NCBI RefSeq assembly: GCF_035582795.1
Contig: NC_134373.1
Location: forward strand, 14,282,001-14,346,000
Reading direction: 5' to 3'
DNA length: 64,000 nt
From: Mycteria americana
Taxonomy: Eukaryota > Chordata > Aves > Ciconiiformes > Ciconiidae
Shown here: piece after piece, positions 13,901-25,822 of the stretch
Position numbering within the stretch: the stretch's first letter is position 1
Layout of the letters: each line of letters starts with the position of its first letter
Notes under the pieces: generated by a model
Told to the model about the DNA's origin: nothing
Databases searched by the model: none
The model's input: only the letters and a program-made list of their open reading frames with translations
Position numbers and translations under genes: made by a program

Positions 13901-16900
13901 ACAGAGCAAACAACTCAGAATTTATTTCTTTACAGGTCAGCAGCAACTTTTAGAATAACTGGATAAGTCAGGTTAGAAAGGACCTCAGGAGGTCTCTAGT
14001 TCAACCTCTTGCTGAAAACAGGGTCAGCTATAAGGTAGAACTAGGCTGCTCAAGGCTTTACAGCTGAGTCTTGAAAACCTCCAGTGAGGGTCCACAGAGC
14101 TCAGATCACCTTTCCCACCGAGGGGGACTAATGCCTACAGGGCTATAGGACTCACTATGGAATGGCAGGGAAGAGCATGTGGGACTGTACAAGACTTGTG
14201 TGATATTTAGGGGATGGCAGCAAGGAAGACTGGGGAGGAACAAGCACAGGAAAACAGAAAGGGCTACTGAATTCAGTAACTCCTAACACAGGACTTTGTG
14301 TTTCTCCTTGTTGAATTTCATAGGGTTCCTGTTGGCCCAGTCCTCCAGCCTATCTAGGTCCCTCTGAATGAGCAGCCTCCAGCATATTGACTGTTGCCCA
14401 GCTGGGTGTCATCTGCAATTTGGGTGCACCCCATTGCCTCCTCCAGGTCATTGAAAAATGTTAAAGAGGACAGGTGCTTTTTTTCTGGGGGAGAGACAGT
14501 ACGGGATAACACCCATCCTCCCTCACCCCATAAAAAAAAAATACAGTAACATCTTGACTTCCCTGAGGTTTTGATTTACTTTGAAACTATATGAGTTGTT
14601 AAAGCTTGCTTTACTTTGAAACTATATGAGTTGTTAAAGCTTGCTTTTTATATTATTTTTGCCTCTTCTTGTGCTCTGCCAGTCCCTACATCCATGCTTC
14701 TTACATGTTAGAAAACAGGTCTAGGGCTAAAAGCACTACAAGAATTAAACACATACAAATATAACCAACTTTCACCCCAGGCAAGAAGGGTCTAACATCT
14801 GCAGCACTGTATGAGGCACCAAGGGACACAATACTGACATGGCCATGCAAGTCAAACTTGCCCCCTGAACCCAAGCAGACCCATGCATTTGAGGAGAGGA
14901 ACGGCAGTGAAAGGAAAATGGACTTTACTGGTTCCAGTTCCACAGTGGCTCTGCCAGACACAAGATGCTTTCTGCTGGACAAAGTCAGGTGTATCAGCAC
15001 CTGTAGCACATTAAATCCACAACACAGATTATACAGCAGAGTTATAGTACTATTGAAGTCTAAGCCACATTGTGCAGCTCCCAGTACAAAACCCCACAAG
15101 GAGCGATCAAGACCAACTGTAGCTAGGCTTCTTATCCCAGAATAACGTGGCATTAACAGAAACAGTACATCTGCTTTCATCTTGCAAAAGACTGCGAAGA
15201 AAGAAAGATGCATTTAGTAGACCTTCCCCTTCTAAGCAGCCAGAGAATTTTAACGGTCCTTTCTGTGCTGTTCTCCTTGGACAATGCTTTTTTCCAGGTA
15301 ATGGAAAAATTAGTCATATGATTTGCTCTTCCTGAACTGCCAGTGTTGCTCATGAAATACCAAAAAGCAACAGCAATACAGCTGATGAAGGAAGCATAAG
15401 GCAAGAGGCAGATAAGGACATGAGAAGAGGCAAAATGTAATGGGAAACACAGCAAAAGAAGAGCCAGAGGAAGAGATTAATCTGTCTGCAAACAATTTGA
15501 CTCAAAACCACGTGTAACTCCTAATACTTCATTCTGGTAGCAATTCCAAGTCCAAAATCAAGATATCTAGCCCTGAAAATAAGGGTAAGTCTTGATTAGG
15601 AGCTACATCAGAAGATGTATGATAGAAAGCTCAAGCTTCACAGAAAGTTAACAGAAAAAGAAAGAAGCATGGTATGCCACAGGATGAACAGAAATAATGG
15701 GAATTAAAACATGCAGAAACAGGAATGACAGAAATGAGAGAAGCAACAGGATGATATAAAAAAACCCAAGAAAACAACTCCAAACCATTTTTGTTCTAGA
15801 GGCTATCAACTCAATAGAAGCCAAGACACATTTTCTATCGGACCCTCACACTTAGTGATAAAGAGGTGAGAAAGGAAGATTCCCACCAGAAATTAAGTCT
15901 GTGGGAGCAGCGCAGTAATGCTGCCACACTACAACGGCCCTCCACCTGAGAACTGCACATTAAAAATAGCCTTCCCCCTTATTTCTCTGCATCTCTCAGC
16001 GCCATTTACTCACATGGTACTACCAAGCTTGTTAGATTAACCCTGTCTCCAACTGGGGCACAGAGAAGCCTGAACTTGCTTCCCTCTCTCACCACTCTCA
16101 TTTTAAAGAATCCCTTGCAGCTTGCTTGCCCTTCAGACAATCTCAGCTACCTCTGCTGCTGCTGTGCGCTCCAGGCGCTGATTAGAGCATACAGTCCCCC
16201 ACAGGGCAGATCACATTACTTTTAAAAGCAAACCTCTGCCCCTAGCTCAAGATCTTATGTCCTTTCCGCAACATGAAATCTGCATGAAGACTTTACTTTT
16301 ACTCATCTATGCCACATAAGAACGTGTGTGGGTTTTAGGAATTTATAATGCTAGCTACTTACCTACTGGTTTACACACCTCCACAGGTGGTTTCTAACCA
16401 TTAAGAACACATTTTACACGCTGCATCGTGCTACATACATTATCTCGTGAATAAAGCTGACAGTCAAAGATGTCACTGTTACTAAGTAGCAGCCCTTTGA
16501 TGATTTCACTATTTTAGAACACTAAAATCTTGCATTTCCTTTAATAGTTTTAGCCCCATCCTCTGCTTTACTAGACAGCAGTAACATTTTGATACTGCAC
16601 ATATTTAAAGCATTAAATCATAAAGTCATCTCTTTGCTGTAAATTGAGTTTCTTCCCTTGCTCAGTGGGTTACTAGCTTTGATTAACATTTGAGCTTCCC
16701 TTATATTTCATTACCTTACAGTAAGAAAGATGCGAGTTATTTAACACTCCCAATAAAGATTTAAAAATTAAAACAAATTAGACTAACAAATTTGCCAATA
16801 CACTTCAGAAAGTCTGTTATTCCTCACAATAACTTCATATAAAATGACTTGTCCTTTAAATTATGTTACTCTATTTCTATTCCCAAAAACTTCCCTGAAA

Positions 16901-19900
16901 GTTACAATTCTGGTTTCTAAATTCAACCTGCTTTGTTTACTCCTCACCAGCCACACCGAACATACCACAGAACCCACCACACATAGGTTGTTTTCCATTT
17001 GCCTTCTCCTGTTATGTCCTCAGTTACACACAGCTTCATCTGTCCTTTAAACGCTCCATGGGTGGCTTTTTCCCCAGATTTGGACAGAATGAAAGCACTT
17101 TGATCTCCTGATTATTCATCTTCAACAGAATACATCTCTCTTCCATAATGGGATGGACTCAAAAGATACAAAACTTGCTCTGCTTTCGTAACTAATACAA
17201 GCAATTTTGAATACATAAAGGACTAGATCCCTTGCGTGACGAAGTGCTTTTAAACACAACCAGTTCTCAGAAAGAAGCACTATTTTGAAGGAGAATCTTG
17301 GTGAAAACAATCTTAACCAACACTTGCATATGCATAGGTCCTTCAAAACACTCCTAACTCCCCAGAGGAAATCAACTCTTCATTTAAAAAAGGAAAACAA
17401 CTAAGAACAACCCACGCAGTTGGCCTTTGTTCATAGAAAGACAGAATTGCTGAAGTTGGAAGACACCTCTTGAGATCACCTAAGTCCAACCCTCTGCTCA
17501 AGCAGGGTCAGCTACAGCTGGCAGTCCAGGACTGCATCAGTCAGGTTCTGACTTCCTCTACAGACAGAGACTTCACAACCTCTCTGGGCAACCTGTGCCA
17601 GTGTTTGACCACCCTCATTGTTAAACCATTATTTCTAGATCGTGACTTTACACAATACACGCAGAAAGACGTTGTAAAGCTATTTAAAAGCTGTCAGTTG
17701 TTCCTTATGGCACTACTACAAGAACAGTTAATATCATTACCAATACCCAGCACATATCTAAGTGCACTATGATGTTTTAGAAGGCTGCAGAAATTACTTC
17801 AATATACAACAAGATCTCTTAATTAAGAATGAATTATTTGCTCTTGTACACCACACTCCTGAGTTGGGCTGGTTCAACAAGAAACTGACACAGTAAGCAT
17901 TTCAAATTTGCTACTGAAATCTACAGAATTTCTGAAGAATTTAGAAGGCAAAAGTGTAGACCATCTATTAAATACTGCGGGCTAGCCAGGGTTCAAGTTT
18001 TCTATTAATTTCTGTGGTTTAAAAAAAATCAACACAGTATTAGTGTTCTCGCATTTCTTGAACTGCAGGAGGATCCACACCGCTATCATTGGCCTCCACA
18101 GCAAATCCCAACATGATCCTATTGCACTCGCTTCACAGCCCCTGTTGGGGAAACATGATTGAGAGATCTGTTCCATCGCAACACCTAGCCTTTCTGGGGC
18201 TGAAAGAAGTCGAGTGGGCTTCCATGTGTTTCATGATGCGTTATAATCACTCCTACACATTTTAGCTAGGCAGAACAGCAGGATGTCAGGAGTGCCCCAA
18301 ATGCCACTGTGAAGGCAGGACCAGTTAAAAGGGAGGAAAAATAGATGTCCCTAGGATTTTACATTGGAACTAGAAGGAAAACAGTAGTTCACAAGCTAGA
18401 TCTTAGAAGTAACTAACATTGTGTTAGAGATATGTTTCTGTACTGCATCTAACATAGGACCGCTTAAAAAGACAAGGAGAAAGAATTGGTTCCATGCTGT
18501 CCACTTTTTATTCCCCACATAGACCTTCACACGTAACACAATTCACTACCATGAGAAGCTGAACTCCACAGCTCTTTTTAATTGATAAGCCAAAATAAAA
18601 ATTTCTAACTAACTAAAGATTGACCAAATTTTACACTCCTAGATCCATGCTGATAACTGCAAGTGTAAGGAAAGCTTTCCCCATAACAACTCTTCGCATG
18701 CTCTCTGCCTTACTACTCATGAGACATGGTTCAGAAAGAAAAACAGGTGAGTACCAGAAATTCCAGTCTCATCTAGTGCCTGCAGGTAACCAAAATACGA
18801 TGCACTGTACTGTCTGTTAGGTGTCATATGCCACCTGATGGACTGGCATATATTAAGTTTTTTCTCCTCTTCCAATTGCTCACATTACTGCAAACTTCAA
18901 ATGCAGTTTGGGCTTTTATGAAAGTTAACGGTTTCATCAAGTTTTGTCCCATTTTAGGTACAAGCTCACACGCAGTCACTCTTTACAGTGGCTTTGTGGA
19001 TTCTCAGCTTACCTGCAGTTTGTTCTATAAAAGTAAAATAACTATCTGCATAACAAAACACGTCCAACAGTTTTACAGAAAAGGGGGGTTTTTGTCTTTG
19101 AAAGAAACTGGTGTTCAGCAGTTTATTATCTGAGCCTGACTGACATGTTTGATGACAAGCCAGTGTTACTTTTCACACTGGGAAAAACCCAACAACTGTG
19201 TTTGATTACTGCAATGACTCAAGACCCTTTCAGAACTCCAAACAGAAGCAAAGCTGTGCTATACACACACAGCTCATCAAACACTGCAGAACGCTACCTG
19301 GTTGACAGTGGGATTTTTGCGTAAGCTGTTCAGGTAACCCTGATATTTGCATCACCTGCAAGTATGATCTTCAGTCTTATTCATCTGGCTTTACTACATG
19401 TTTAAATAAACAGCGCTGAGCTTTTTAAGCCAGTTGTGTCTTTGTACCTTCAAGTGGAAACATTCAGAGTTTTCTTCTGAAAACATGATTTTTCTAGTAA
19501 GTGAAATAAAAGTGCACATTCAAACTCTAGCTGTAATAAAGAAAAAACAAACAGATCTAGAAATCTCAAGATTAGCTTGCTGGCAAGGACCTACAGATCC
19601 AAGGTCTGGGTTCTTAATGTTTGGTAGCACCTTCCTCCTACCTCTCACAGTAACTTCTTCCTTCTTCGTATATGTGGAAGAAACATTGTTAGAGACCTTA
19701 AATTAATGTGTAATGTGAATCTGGGAGGACTAGGTTTTTGTGTTTTGTTGGCTTGTGCAAGAGGTCATTCCCCTGTTAGTCAGCTTTTCAGTATGACCTC
19801 ACCACACTGATTGCACTTGAGAGAACAGATACTTCTAGCCACAAAACTTCTGTTCCTCTACAACATCTACTCTGACAGGAGGGAAAAGAGCAAGTCTCCT

Positions 19901-22900
19901 AAAGAAAGTCAGAAGAGAAAAGGATCCTAGAGATAAGTTACATGGAAACCATAGTTTAAAAAAAAAAAAAAAAGATGAAAACAAATTCAGTTTCCTTAAT
20001 TCCATAAGTTTCATCAAAATCCTCAAGTTAGCCATATATTTCATAGAATAGAGCCATAGAATCACCTAGGTTGGAAAAGACCCTTAAGAACATTGAGTCC
20101 AAGGGTAAACCTAACACTGCCAAGTCCACCACTAAACCATGTCCCTAAGCACCACATCTACACGTCTTCTAAACGCCTCCAGGGATGGTGACTCCACCGC
20201 TTCCCTGGGCAGCCTGTTCCAATGCTTTACAATTTCCTTTCAGTATTTCCCATTTTATGAAAATCTCTGTTACAATAGGTGTTATACTGGTAGTCTGAAG
20301 AAACACTCACCAAATCAAACAAATCAGTTTCCCTCCATGTGAACTTCATGTATATATGTTCCCTATCAACTATTCTTAAAAACCTAAGGCTTACATAAAC
20401 TCACTCACTGCAGAAGTCTCCAAGATTTAGTGAAGAGAGAAAAGGATAGAGGATTCCTTAGCTGTCAGCAGTACCCAAGCATAAGAACAGAAACACAGAT
20501 ACTATGACGATGACTTCCAATTCCCAAATTTGTAGATCAATTTCATCGTTGTTTCTGATCGACTTATCGATTCAGTCATTTCCACTACAGGCACTTTACA
20601 GATCATTTCGTAAAGGCCACGACATTAGGCATCTTAAGCCAACAACATGGAAGGTGTTTCAGGCTTGTAGAGAGTCAATTCTTTCACATTTGTCAAGATC
20701 ACATACCACTTGTAACTGCTACAAATACCTTCGTAATTAATTCCTAGTCAGTTACACGAAAGAGATATTGAGAGTTCTGGGTAAAGAAGAGTGAGAATAA
20801 GTTAGGTGAAAAACTCAGCAAATACAGGGAAAAAAGGTGAGGGAACACCAAAACAGGCACCAGAGCACCAGTTGGTTTTCACCCCCAACTTCATATTTGT
20901 CTAACTAGACAATGGTATTTGTCAGCCTATGCAGCTACAGATCTTCAGATAGAGAGGCACAAAAAACAACATGAGATGGTTAAGCCTTTCCTGTGCTGAA
21001 AACTGCTGGCATCAAAAAGCTGACTCCTTGCATCAAAGTGTTATTTTTTTTTTTAATTTAACTTACTAACATTTTAACCAGAATTTAAAAAAAAACAGGA
21101 AAAAAACCCTCCACCCACATGCTTGAAGTAAGCTGGCATTATACAAGAGGAACAAATGAACAGTATTTAGACCTTCTGCAAGGAGGTTCATAGACAAGCT
21201 GTGGGTGAAATCAGATCACAGACAATCAATATATTGAAGTATCTGTTCATTTTCAACACTGTTTAATAACCGCGGCATGCAGGCAACTTGAAGCTTGCCC
21301 CCATCAGCATAGCACAGTCCCTAGAGAGCTATGAGGCTGTTGAAATAAGAAAAGTAGGCTCACAGGTGCTTGAAGAGTTATTCTAGGCACTAGTCTGTCT
21401 GAACCTGTTCAGGTAAATCTCACTTACTTCATTCTTTATAAACACTCCTCTTCAAAGCCCCCTTCTGTTTGTTTTCCCATCTAACCTCTGTGTGATGACC
21501 ACATCCCACTCAGCACCTCTCTTGATCCCATTTGCTGTTCCCTCTCATCCCTGATTGTCTTTTCCCTTGTCATTCTCCACCACCCACCCACCCCCGGTTC
21601 TTCAGGTGAAGGTACCAGGTCATTTGGTCCCACCAGTTCAGTAGGTCAACAATCTTCCCCTTGGTTCATGTGAATCAGGCAAACCTCTGCTCAAAACCGC
21701 TGAGCTCAGTAAACAGCAGTGGTGGAAGGAGATAATGTTTTCAGGTACAAATGAGAAATGTCTGCCAAGGGAGGCCTTGTTCTAGTTTTATCCAAGGATC
21801 AAAGAATTTATGAAAAATTAGATCTATGTTTAAACAGAGGGATCGGGCAAGAAAGTGTCAGCCATAAGAAGTTCTCCCCCAAATAACCAGAAAAAAATCA
21901 CAGGAAAAAAGAAGCCCAAAATGAAGATTAGCAGACATTCATTTAGGAAAAAAACCCCGAACAAAAAACAAAACAAAAAAATCCAGTAATCAGTACAGCC
22001 GAAATGGCACATTAAGATCACAGAGCTGCTATTTCTAAAACTAGAGCGGAAAGCCTTTTTGGTCAATTCAAACTGCTTCGGACTGTTGCTTGCACGCTGA
22101 AAGAAGGAACACTTAATGCTCAGCTGAACAGTCAACTAGCAGCTTTAGGTTCATTTTAGCTTTTGATATTTAACATTAACAGCAGGCATGAACCTATTTG
22201 AAAGAACCTATCATTTTCAAAGCTATGTTTATTCCCATTTACTTAATACAACTTGGCTTAGCATATCAAACCACAAATGCAGGCCTATTTCTCATTTGGA
22301 AAAAGTGTGCACTGAACAGGTTATGGCTCAGGATCTTAAGAACGATAAAATACAAAGTCTTCCTTTAAATTATCTCTTAGCAGCGGATCTGACAATCCCT
22401 TCCCATTTGAATTAACTTTTGTTGAAACATTAGACTTTCAGTTTCACAGTGTGTTTTATCTCCATCCCACTTACCACTCCTTTTTTGTCTTACATACATA
22501 CCACTTCATAACCTCCCCATGTTAAGAAACTGAGATTTTTCTTGTTTAATTCTAATCTGATACAGACAATCTAAGCAGTGCTGACTGGAAAGCAGTGCCT
22601 GTTAAGTAGCGTGCTGGAGAAGCTACAGAATAATCCTCATTTAAGAGCATAGACCTGTGAGGACCACATTCCACTTGCTACAAAAAAGCAAGACAAAACA
22701 CCACAAAACAAAAAGTCCAAAGCTCAGCTGGTAACTTCTGCATTCCTGATACAACCAAAACATTTCATTTTAGCAAAACAAGTGCAAAAGTATTAAGAAA
22801 GACCTAAAAACAACAAACAACTTAAAGATAGAAATTTAAGGAATGAAGCATCTCCATCACATTTGGATGCTAGCTTTCTGATATATTTAGCTGTGTTCTT

Positions 22901-25822
22901 AGAAACTCCTAGAACTGAGCAGCATGGAACAAAAATAGCGAAGATGATCTTCACCTTTTTTCCCTGTAGCTTTCTCTCTTTTCCCCCTGCCAAAGCATTC
23001 AAGAAAAGGCCAGTTAGTAAGTTCCCAGCCTTCTGTTATTGATAAAATTGGCAGCTTAGCTAACCTGTTATATTATACATTAAAAGATTATAGAAGTAGT
23101 ATTTATCCCTCAAATTAAACTGCTGGACTACTTACCACTATAGCAACAAACTAATGCTCTGTAGTAGTCAACAGCACAGAAAGATGTAGGCTGCTTGCAT
23201 GGTTTGGGTATGCTGACAGCTTTTATATCCTAGAGTTAAGAGGGATAAGCACAGCTATCTGGTATATGCAAGTGCTGCATTTAGAGATTTATCATTTTCA
23301 CAGAAGGTCTTAAATTAAACAGGTATCACTTAAAATTTCATTATAACGTCTGTTTCATAACACTCGATTTCAGTCTTCACAAATAATGCTTTACATTTTG
23401 AAGTTAACTGCTTCATTCCTACCCTGGTAGCACTTTATAACATTCAGAAATGAACACAAGAAGTTTTACTTCTAATATTGACCATCCAGAATTGCATTTT
23501 CATAAAGATATCAAACTTAAGATACTTTTTGCAGCCCTGAACAGTTATATCAATCAGAAAACTGTTGACAAATAGCATCTATCATTTGTAGAAGATCTAC
23601 TCCTTAGGCTATGCAATAGTGAACCACATACCACTGTAAAAGTGATCTTTAAAATGATCTAAAACATATACTACTTATGCAGTTCTAATTTTAGGATTAC
23701 CTCCTGCCTCAAGACTAAAGTTTCCATAGCCACAAAAGTAAAATTTGTGATAGACAGCTACTAGCTTATTCTTGGACTATACACTTTTATTCATGTCTGC
23801 AAATTCAAAAAATTAAATACTTCCCTACTTCAAGGCCAGTTCTGACATCTGGATGAATTCACAATTAAGCCTAGTTACTTAGCACTGCTGACAAGATCAC
23901 ATACTAAAGATTCAAACAAACACAACCCTTATTCCTGAGCAGATTTATTTAGCTTAGGCATTTTTGCTTGGCTTATTAGAATCTTTAGAGAGTTTAGCTC
24001 CTCCGCCCTTAACGAGTAGGGGAGAGGTGAGAGAATTCTGTAATATATCACAAAAATAAAGTTTTATTTCTCCTAGACAGCAAATTTCTCCTACTGCTGT
24101 ACTGCACAGCTGTCTCAAAGGAGATCCAAGGGGCTGACTGTTCCATCTCATTTCTGTAACAGCTGCACCATATGGCGCTGTGCAGAACCATGCAAGTTTA
24201 ATAATTCCATTTCTGAAGGTTTCCCCACACTCTTCTGCAGCCAGTTTCTCTCCGATAGCCAAAAATTTTTTCTTAAGTTCAAGATGAGTACGTAGGGCCA
24301 GGGATAATTGTTATTGTATGCATCGTACATTAAAGATGTCAGACAGGCTATCTTTTTTCAGCTGAATATATTTCATATAGGTGTGGTTATAATTATGAAA
24401 AGGAATAGCAAGACGCTTGTTAATTAAACTAAGTTTTGAATATTGTAAGCTATTACACTGTGCTGTATGCTTACGGTATCACGTGAGCATACAGACAGAG
24501 AGGAGCACCCCTAACCTGTTACATGTTGTCTCGGTAACTCGCTGCAGCACAGACCTGCAAGCTCTTCCTAGGCATGTCTGAAAAGGAGAGGCATTACAGA
24601 GCAAGTCTGTGTGGCACCACTGCTCCAGGTATAAGTGGAAGGAATCTGAGCAGCACACACATACTTTCCTGTGAGCTCAAGGAAAGCAAACTGGGAACCC
24701 TGAGAGCGACATGACAAGGAACCTCGGTGCAGTGAGTCCACAGCTATAACCGAGCACCCTGCACAGCCAGATCATAAATTACCCGCGTCCAGCCACAATG
24801 ATGTCATATGCACACAATCTTTGCAATTCTTAATTCCCTTATTCCCCACACACCCTCTTCCTTCCTCCTGTTCAGCAGAGACTGGAAATGCGGCAGCTTT
24901 TGCGAACTGCCTGAACGTTACGACCGAGTCACGACTCCATAGTTAAGCAGAAAGGAGCAGCCAGACCTCCCCCTCAAAGGGGAGCAGCCGGCGGCTCTGC
25001 CACGGTTCTTTCGGGTTCCCCGACCCCCCTCTCCAGCGGGCCGGGAGCGGCCAGCGGGGCAGCCAGGGACCCCGGCACGGCACTCCCCGGGCAGGGGGGC
25101 ACCGGCCCCTCCTCCGCCCTCGGCCGCTTGCTCGTTAGGCGGCCGCGCCGGCTGCGGGGGCCCCGCGGCTCCGCGCTTCGGGAAGAGGTCCCGGGCCCGC
25201 CGGCGACCTCCCCCGCCCGGCGGCAGCAAGGCGGCGTGCCCGCAGGAAGCCCCGGAGCTGTCAGAGCGCTGACAGCCGCGGGGAACTTTGCTTGGGGCGC
25301 GGCGCGGGGCCGGGCGGCGGCAGGCCGGGCCCCCCGCCCCCGAGGGGCTCGCCGGACCGCCGGCTCCCCCCGCCGCCGGGACAAAGGGGGCGCGCCGCGG
25401 GCGGGGAAGCGCCGCGCCCCCGGCTGCCGGTCCCCCCGGGCGCCCACCCGCGGCGGAGCGGAGCGGGGCGGGGCGGGGGCACCGCGGGGACAGCCGCCGG
25501 CGGGGCGGGGATGCGGTGCCCGGCGCTCCCCGCCGCCCGCCGGGCCCCCGCCGCTCGCCCCCCGCCGCCGCCGCCGCTCACCATCCGGGAACTCCCGGTC
25601 GCTGATGTGCTGGAGGTGGGGACCGCCGCCGCCGCCGGGATCCGAGTCCCCCGACTCGGCCTCCGCCGATCCCGAGCCGCCGCCGCCGCCGCCGCCCGCC
25701 GCCGCCGCCTGGTACGCGTCCGCCCAGCGCTCGGGCCCCGGCGCTGCCCCGCCGCCGCCGCGGGCCCGGCTGAGCTTGGGGCTGGCGTCCGGGGATACGC
25801 AGCAGGTGACGGTGTTGCCCAT
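1851..25822 (-). CDS. CCNYL1: CCNYL1, cyclin Y-like 1 (5' seven coding exons; 3' part off window)
   Basis: Seven exons read on the minus strand join in phase into 220 codons: 25822-25582, 11729-11655, 9345-9311, 7564-7464, 5951-5916, 5216-5165 and 1970-1851. All junctions are GT-AG. The product starts MGNTVTCC and runs through the family motifs [57 protein letters not shown] and [20 protein letters not shown]. From memory, human CCNYL1 is about 359 residues, so roughly 140 residues (most of the cyclin fold) lie beyond position 1. Gly2 after the initiator Met fits N-myristoylation, known for cyclin Y, and Cys7-Cys8 could be acylated; both suggest plasma-membrane anchoring. Family members activate CDK14/CDK16 (PFTAIRE/PCTAIRE kinases) in Wnt/LRP6 signalling and spermatogenesis. 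CCNYL1 is chosen over its paralogue CCNY because of the METTL21A-CREB1 neighbours. Confidence 0.95.
2298..2319 (+). repeat. Poly(A) tract, 22 A
   Basis: Uninterrupted A run in a CCNYL1 intron. No recognisable retroposed sequence precedes it. Confidence 0.9.
4241..4772 (-). mobile_element. Solo LTR fossil, same broad family, in a CCNYL1 intron
   Basis: 532 bp read on the minus strand. It begins TGTCCTGGTTTCGGCTGGGG and ends GGGTTAAACCACAACA, sharing blocks with the 57.8-60.1 kb LTRs (the ATGCTGAGC/CCATATGG segment, AGTTGGGGTCAGCTG, and the TTAAACTGTCTTTACCTC poly(A) region). Flanking GCACA and GTACA may be an imperfect 5-bp target duplication. No internal sequence remains, as expected after LTR-LTR recombination. 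It lies in the sense orientation of CCNYL1. Confidence 0.85.
5165..5216 (-). CDS. CCNYL1: CCNYL1 coding exon 6
   Basis: 52 nt. Acceptor CTTTGTAG|AGATTC, donor CTCACA|GTAAGT. It completes the split Arg codon and encodes [17 protein letters not shown]. Confidence 0.95.
5217..5915 (-). other. CCNYL1 intron 5
   Basis: 699 bp of AT-rich intron. Nothing recognised inside. Confidence 0.85.
5916..5951 (-). CDS. CCNYL1: CCNYL1 coding exon 5 (36-nt small exon)
   Basis: 36 nt. Acceptor TTTTTTTAG|TGTAAC after a strong pyrimidine tract, donor AACAG|GTGAGT. It encodes (C)[11 protein letters not shown](R), the conserved family link between the Ser-rich region and the cyclin box. I recall Tyr rather than Phe at the sixth position in mammals. 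Confidence 0.93.
5952..7463 (-). other. CCNYL1 intron 4
   Basis: 1.5 kb of intron. Short open frames (for example 6001-6240 and 6670-6909 on plus) have no family resemblance. No repeat recognised. Confidence 0.85.
7464..7564 (-). CDS. CCNYL1: CCNYL1 coding exon 4
   Basis: 101 nt. Acceptor CCTAAG|GTTTCT, donor AAGTG|GTAAGA. It encodes 33 codons starting [17 protein letters not shown] and ending [13 protein letters not shown], plus two bases of a split Cys codon. Confidence 0.95.
7565..9310 (-). other. CCNYL1 intron 3
   Basis: 1.75 kb of AT-rich intron with A-rich stretches (about 7575-7595 and 8530-8565) and a C7 run near 8570. No gene or transposon recognised. Confidence 0.85.
9311..9345 (-). 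CDS. CCNYL1: CCNYL1 coding exon 3 (35-nt small exon)
   Basis: 35 nt, too short for ordinary ORF calling. Acceptor TTTCTAG|TGCGAG, donor AATCAT|GTAAGT. It encodes (V)[11 protein letters not shown], matching the family sequence I know, and keeps phase on both sides. Confidence 0.93.
9346..11654 (-). other. CCNYL1 intron 2
   Basis: 2.3 kb of AT-rich intron. Only the short tandem repeat at 11105-11150 stands out. Confidence 0.85.
11105..11150. repeat. Short imperfect tandem repeat (27-bp unit, partial second copy)
   Basis: CAAACAAGGGATCTGCAAA occurs at 11105-11123 and 11132-11150, separated by ACAAGGGA. Intronic, no coding meaning. Confidence 0.8.
11655..11729 (-). CDS. CCNYL1: CCNYL1 coding exon 2
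   Basis: 75 nt. Acceptor CTGTTTCAG|ATTTAG, donor CAGATG|GTAAGC. It supplies two bases to a split Asp codon, then 24 codons ([20 protein letters not shown], then SQTD) and one base of a split Val codon. This segment is serine-rich and is the phosphorylated pre-cyclin-box region of the family. Confidence 0.95.
12118..12185. repeat. A/C-rich simple repeat
   Basis: AAACAAACAAAC-type low-complexity stretch grading into AAAACAAAACAAAAC in CCNYL1 intron 1. Confidence 0.85.
13240..13264. repeat. C15-A10 homopolymer pair
   Basis: Fifteen C followed directly by ten A in CCNYL1 intron 1. Its length may be uncertain in the assembly. Confidence 0.85.
13951..14481 (-). mobile_element. CR1 LINE fragment (3' region), CCNYL1 intron 1
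   Basis: 13951-14125 resembles the reverse complement of the CR1 3' end (AGGTTAGAAAGGACCTCAGG, GTTCAACCTCTTGCTGAA). 14281-14481 matches a more 5' CR1 segment (CCTATCTAGGTCCCTCTG, TGGGTGTCATCTGCAATTTG). The order fits one minus-strand copy; 14126-14280 is not clearly CR1 and may be decayed or inserted. 5'-truncated and old. Confidence 0.8.
14575..14647. repeat. Perfect 35-bp tandem duplication
   Basis: The unit TTACTTTGAAACTATATGAG + TTGTTAAAGCTTGCT is present at 14576-14610 and again, without a mismatch, at 14611-14645, immediately downstream of the old CR1 copy. Confidence 0.97.
17431..17626 (-). mobile_element. CR1 LINE 3' fragment, CCNYL1 intron 1
   Basis: Starts with the tail-like TCATAGAAAGACAGAATTGC, then AAGTTGGAAGACACC, CTCAAGCAGGGTCAGCTAC and ACAACCTCTCTGGGCAACCT, the reverse complement of the typical CR1 3' UTR. 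An open frame here is derived from the repeat. Confidence 0.88.
20040..20255 (-). mobile_element. CR1 LINE 3' fragment, CCNYL1 intron 1
   Basis: Tail TCATAGAATAGAGCCATAGA, then AGGTTGGAAAAGACCCTTAA, CACTAAACCATGTCCCTAAG and TCCCTGGGCAGCCTGTTCCA. This is the reverse complement of a well-known CR1 3' end. Confidence 0.9.
25582..25822 (-). CDS. CCNYL1: CCNYL1 coding exon 1
   Basis: 241 nt encoding residues 1-80 plus one base. The start is the ATG at 25822-25820, which gives the conserved [18 protein letters not shown]-terminus. The middle (about residues 22-67) is low-complexity Gly/Ala/Ser encoded by GGC/GCC runs in the CpG island, unlike the shorter acidic stretch I recall in mammals. The exon closes with [12 protein letters not shown] and a GATG|GTGAGC donor. 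The open frame continuing past 25582 into the intron is read-through, not coding. Confidence 0.95.

Larger units (their letters stand above)
11730..25581 (-). other. CCNYL1 intron 1 (13.9 kb)
   Basis: Large first intron. Contents noted separately: A/C-rich repeat, C15-A10 pair, three minus-strand CR1 fragments, the 35-bp duplication, and the downstream end of the CpG island. Other open frames up to about 170 codons (for example 14701-15213 minus) show no known domain and no splice support. Confidence 0.85.

Noticed and set aside
14701-15213. 170-codon minus-strand open frame in CCNYL1 intron 1
   Set aside because: Hydrophobic but without any recognisable family motif, no splice support, and plus-strand frames are open over the same bases.
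17470-17772. 100-codon plus-strand open frame
   Set aside because: Its first half is the reverse complement of a CR1 3' end; no independent coding evidence.
24974-25581. Continuation of the CCNYL1 exon 1 frame to 282 codons
   Set aside because: A good GTGAGC donor and exact phase match to exon 2 show that coding stops at 25582. The rest is intronic read-through in GC-rich DNA.
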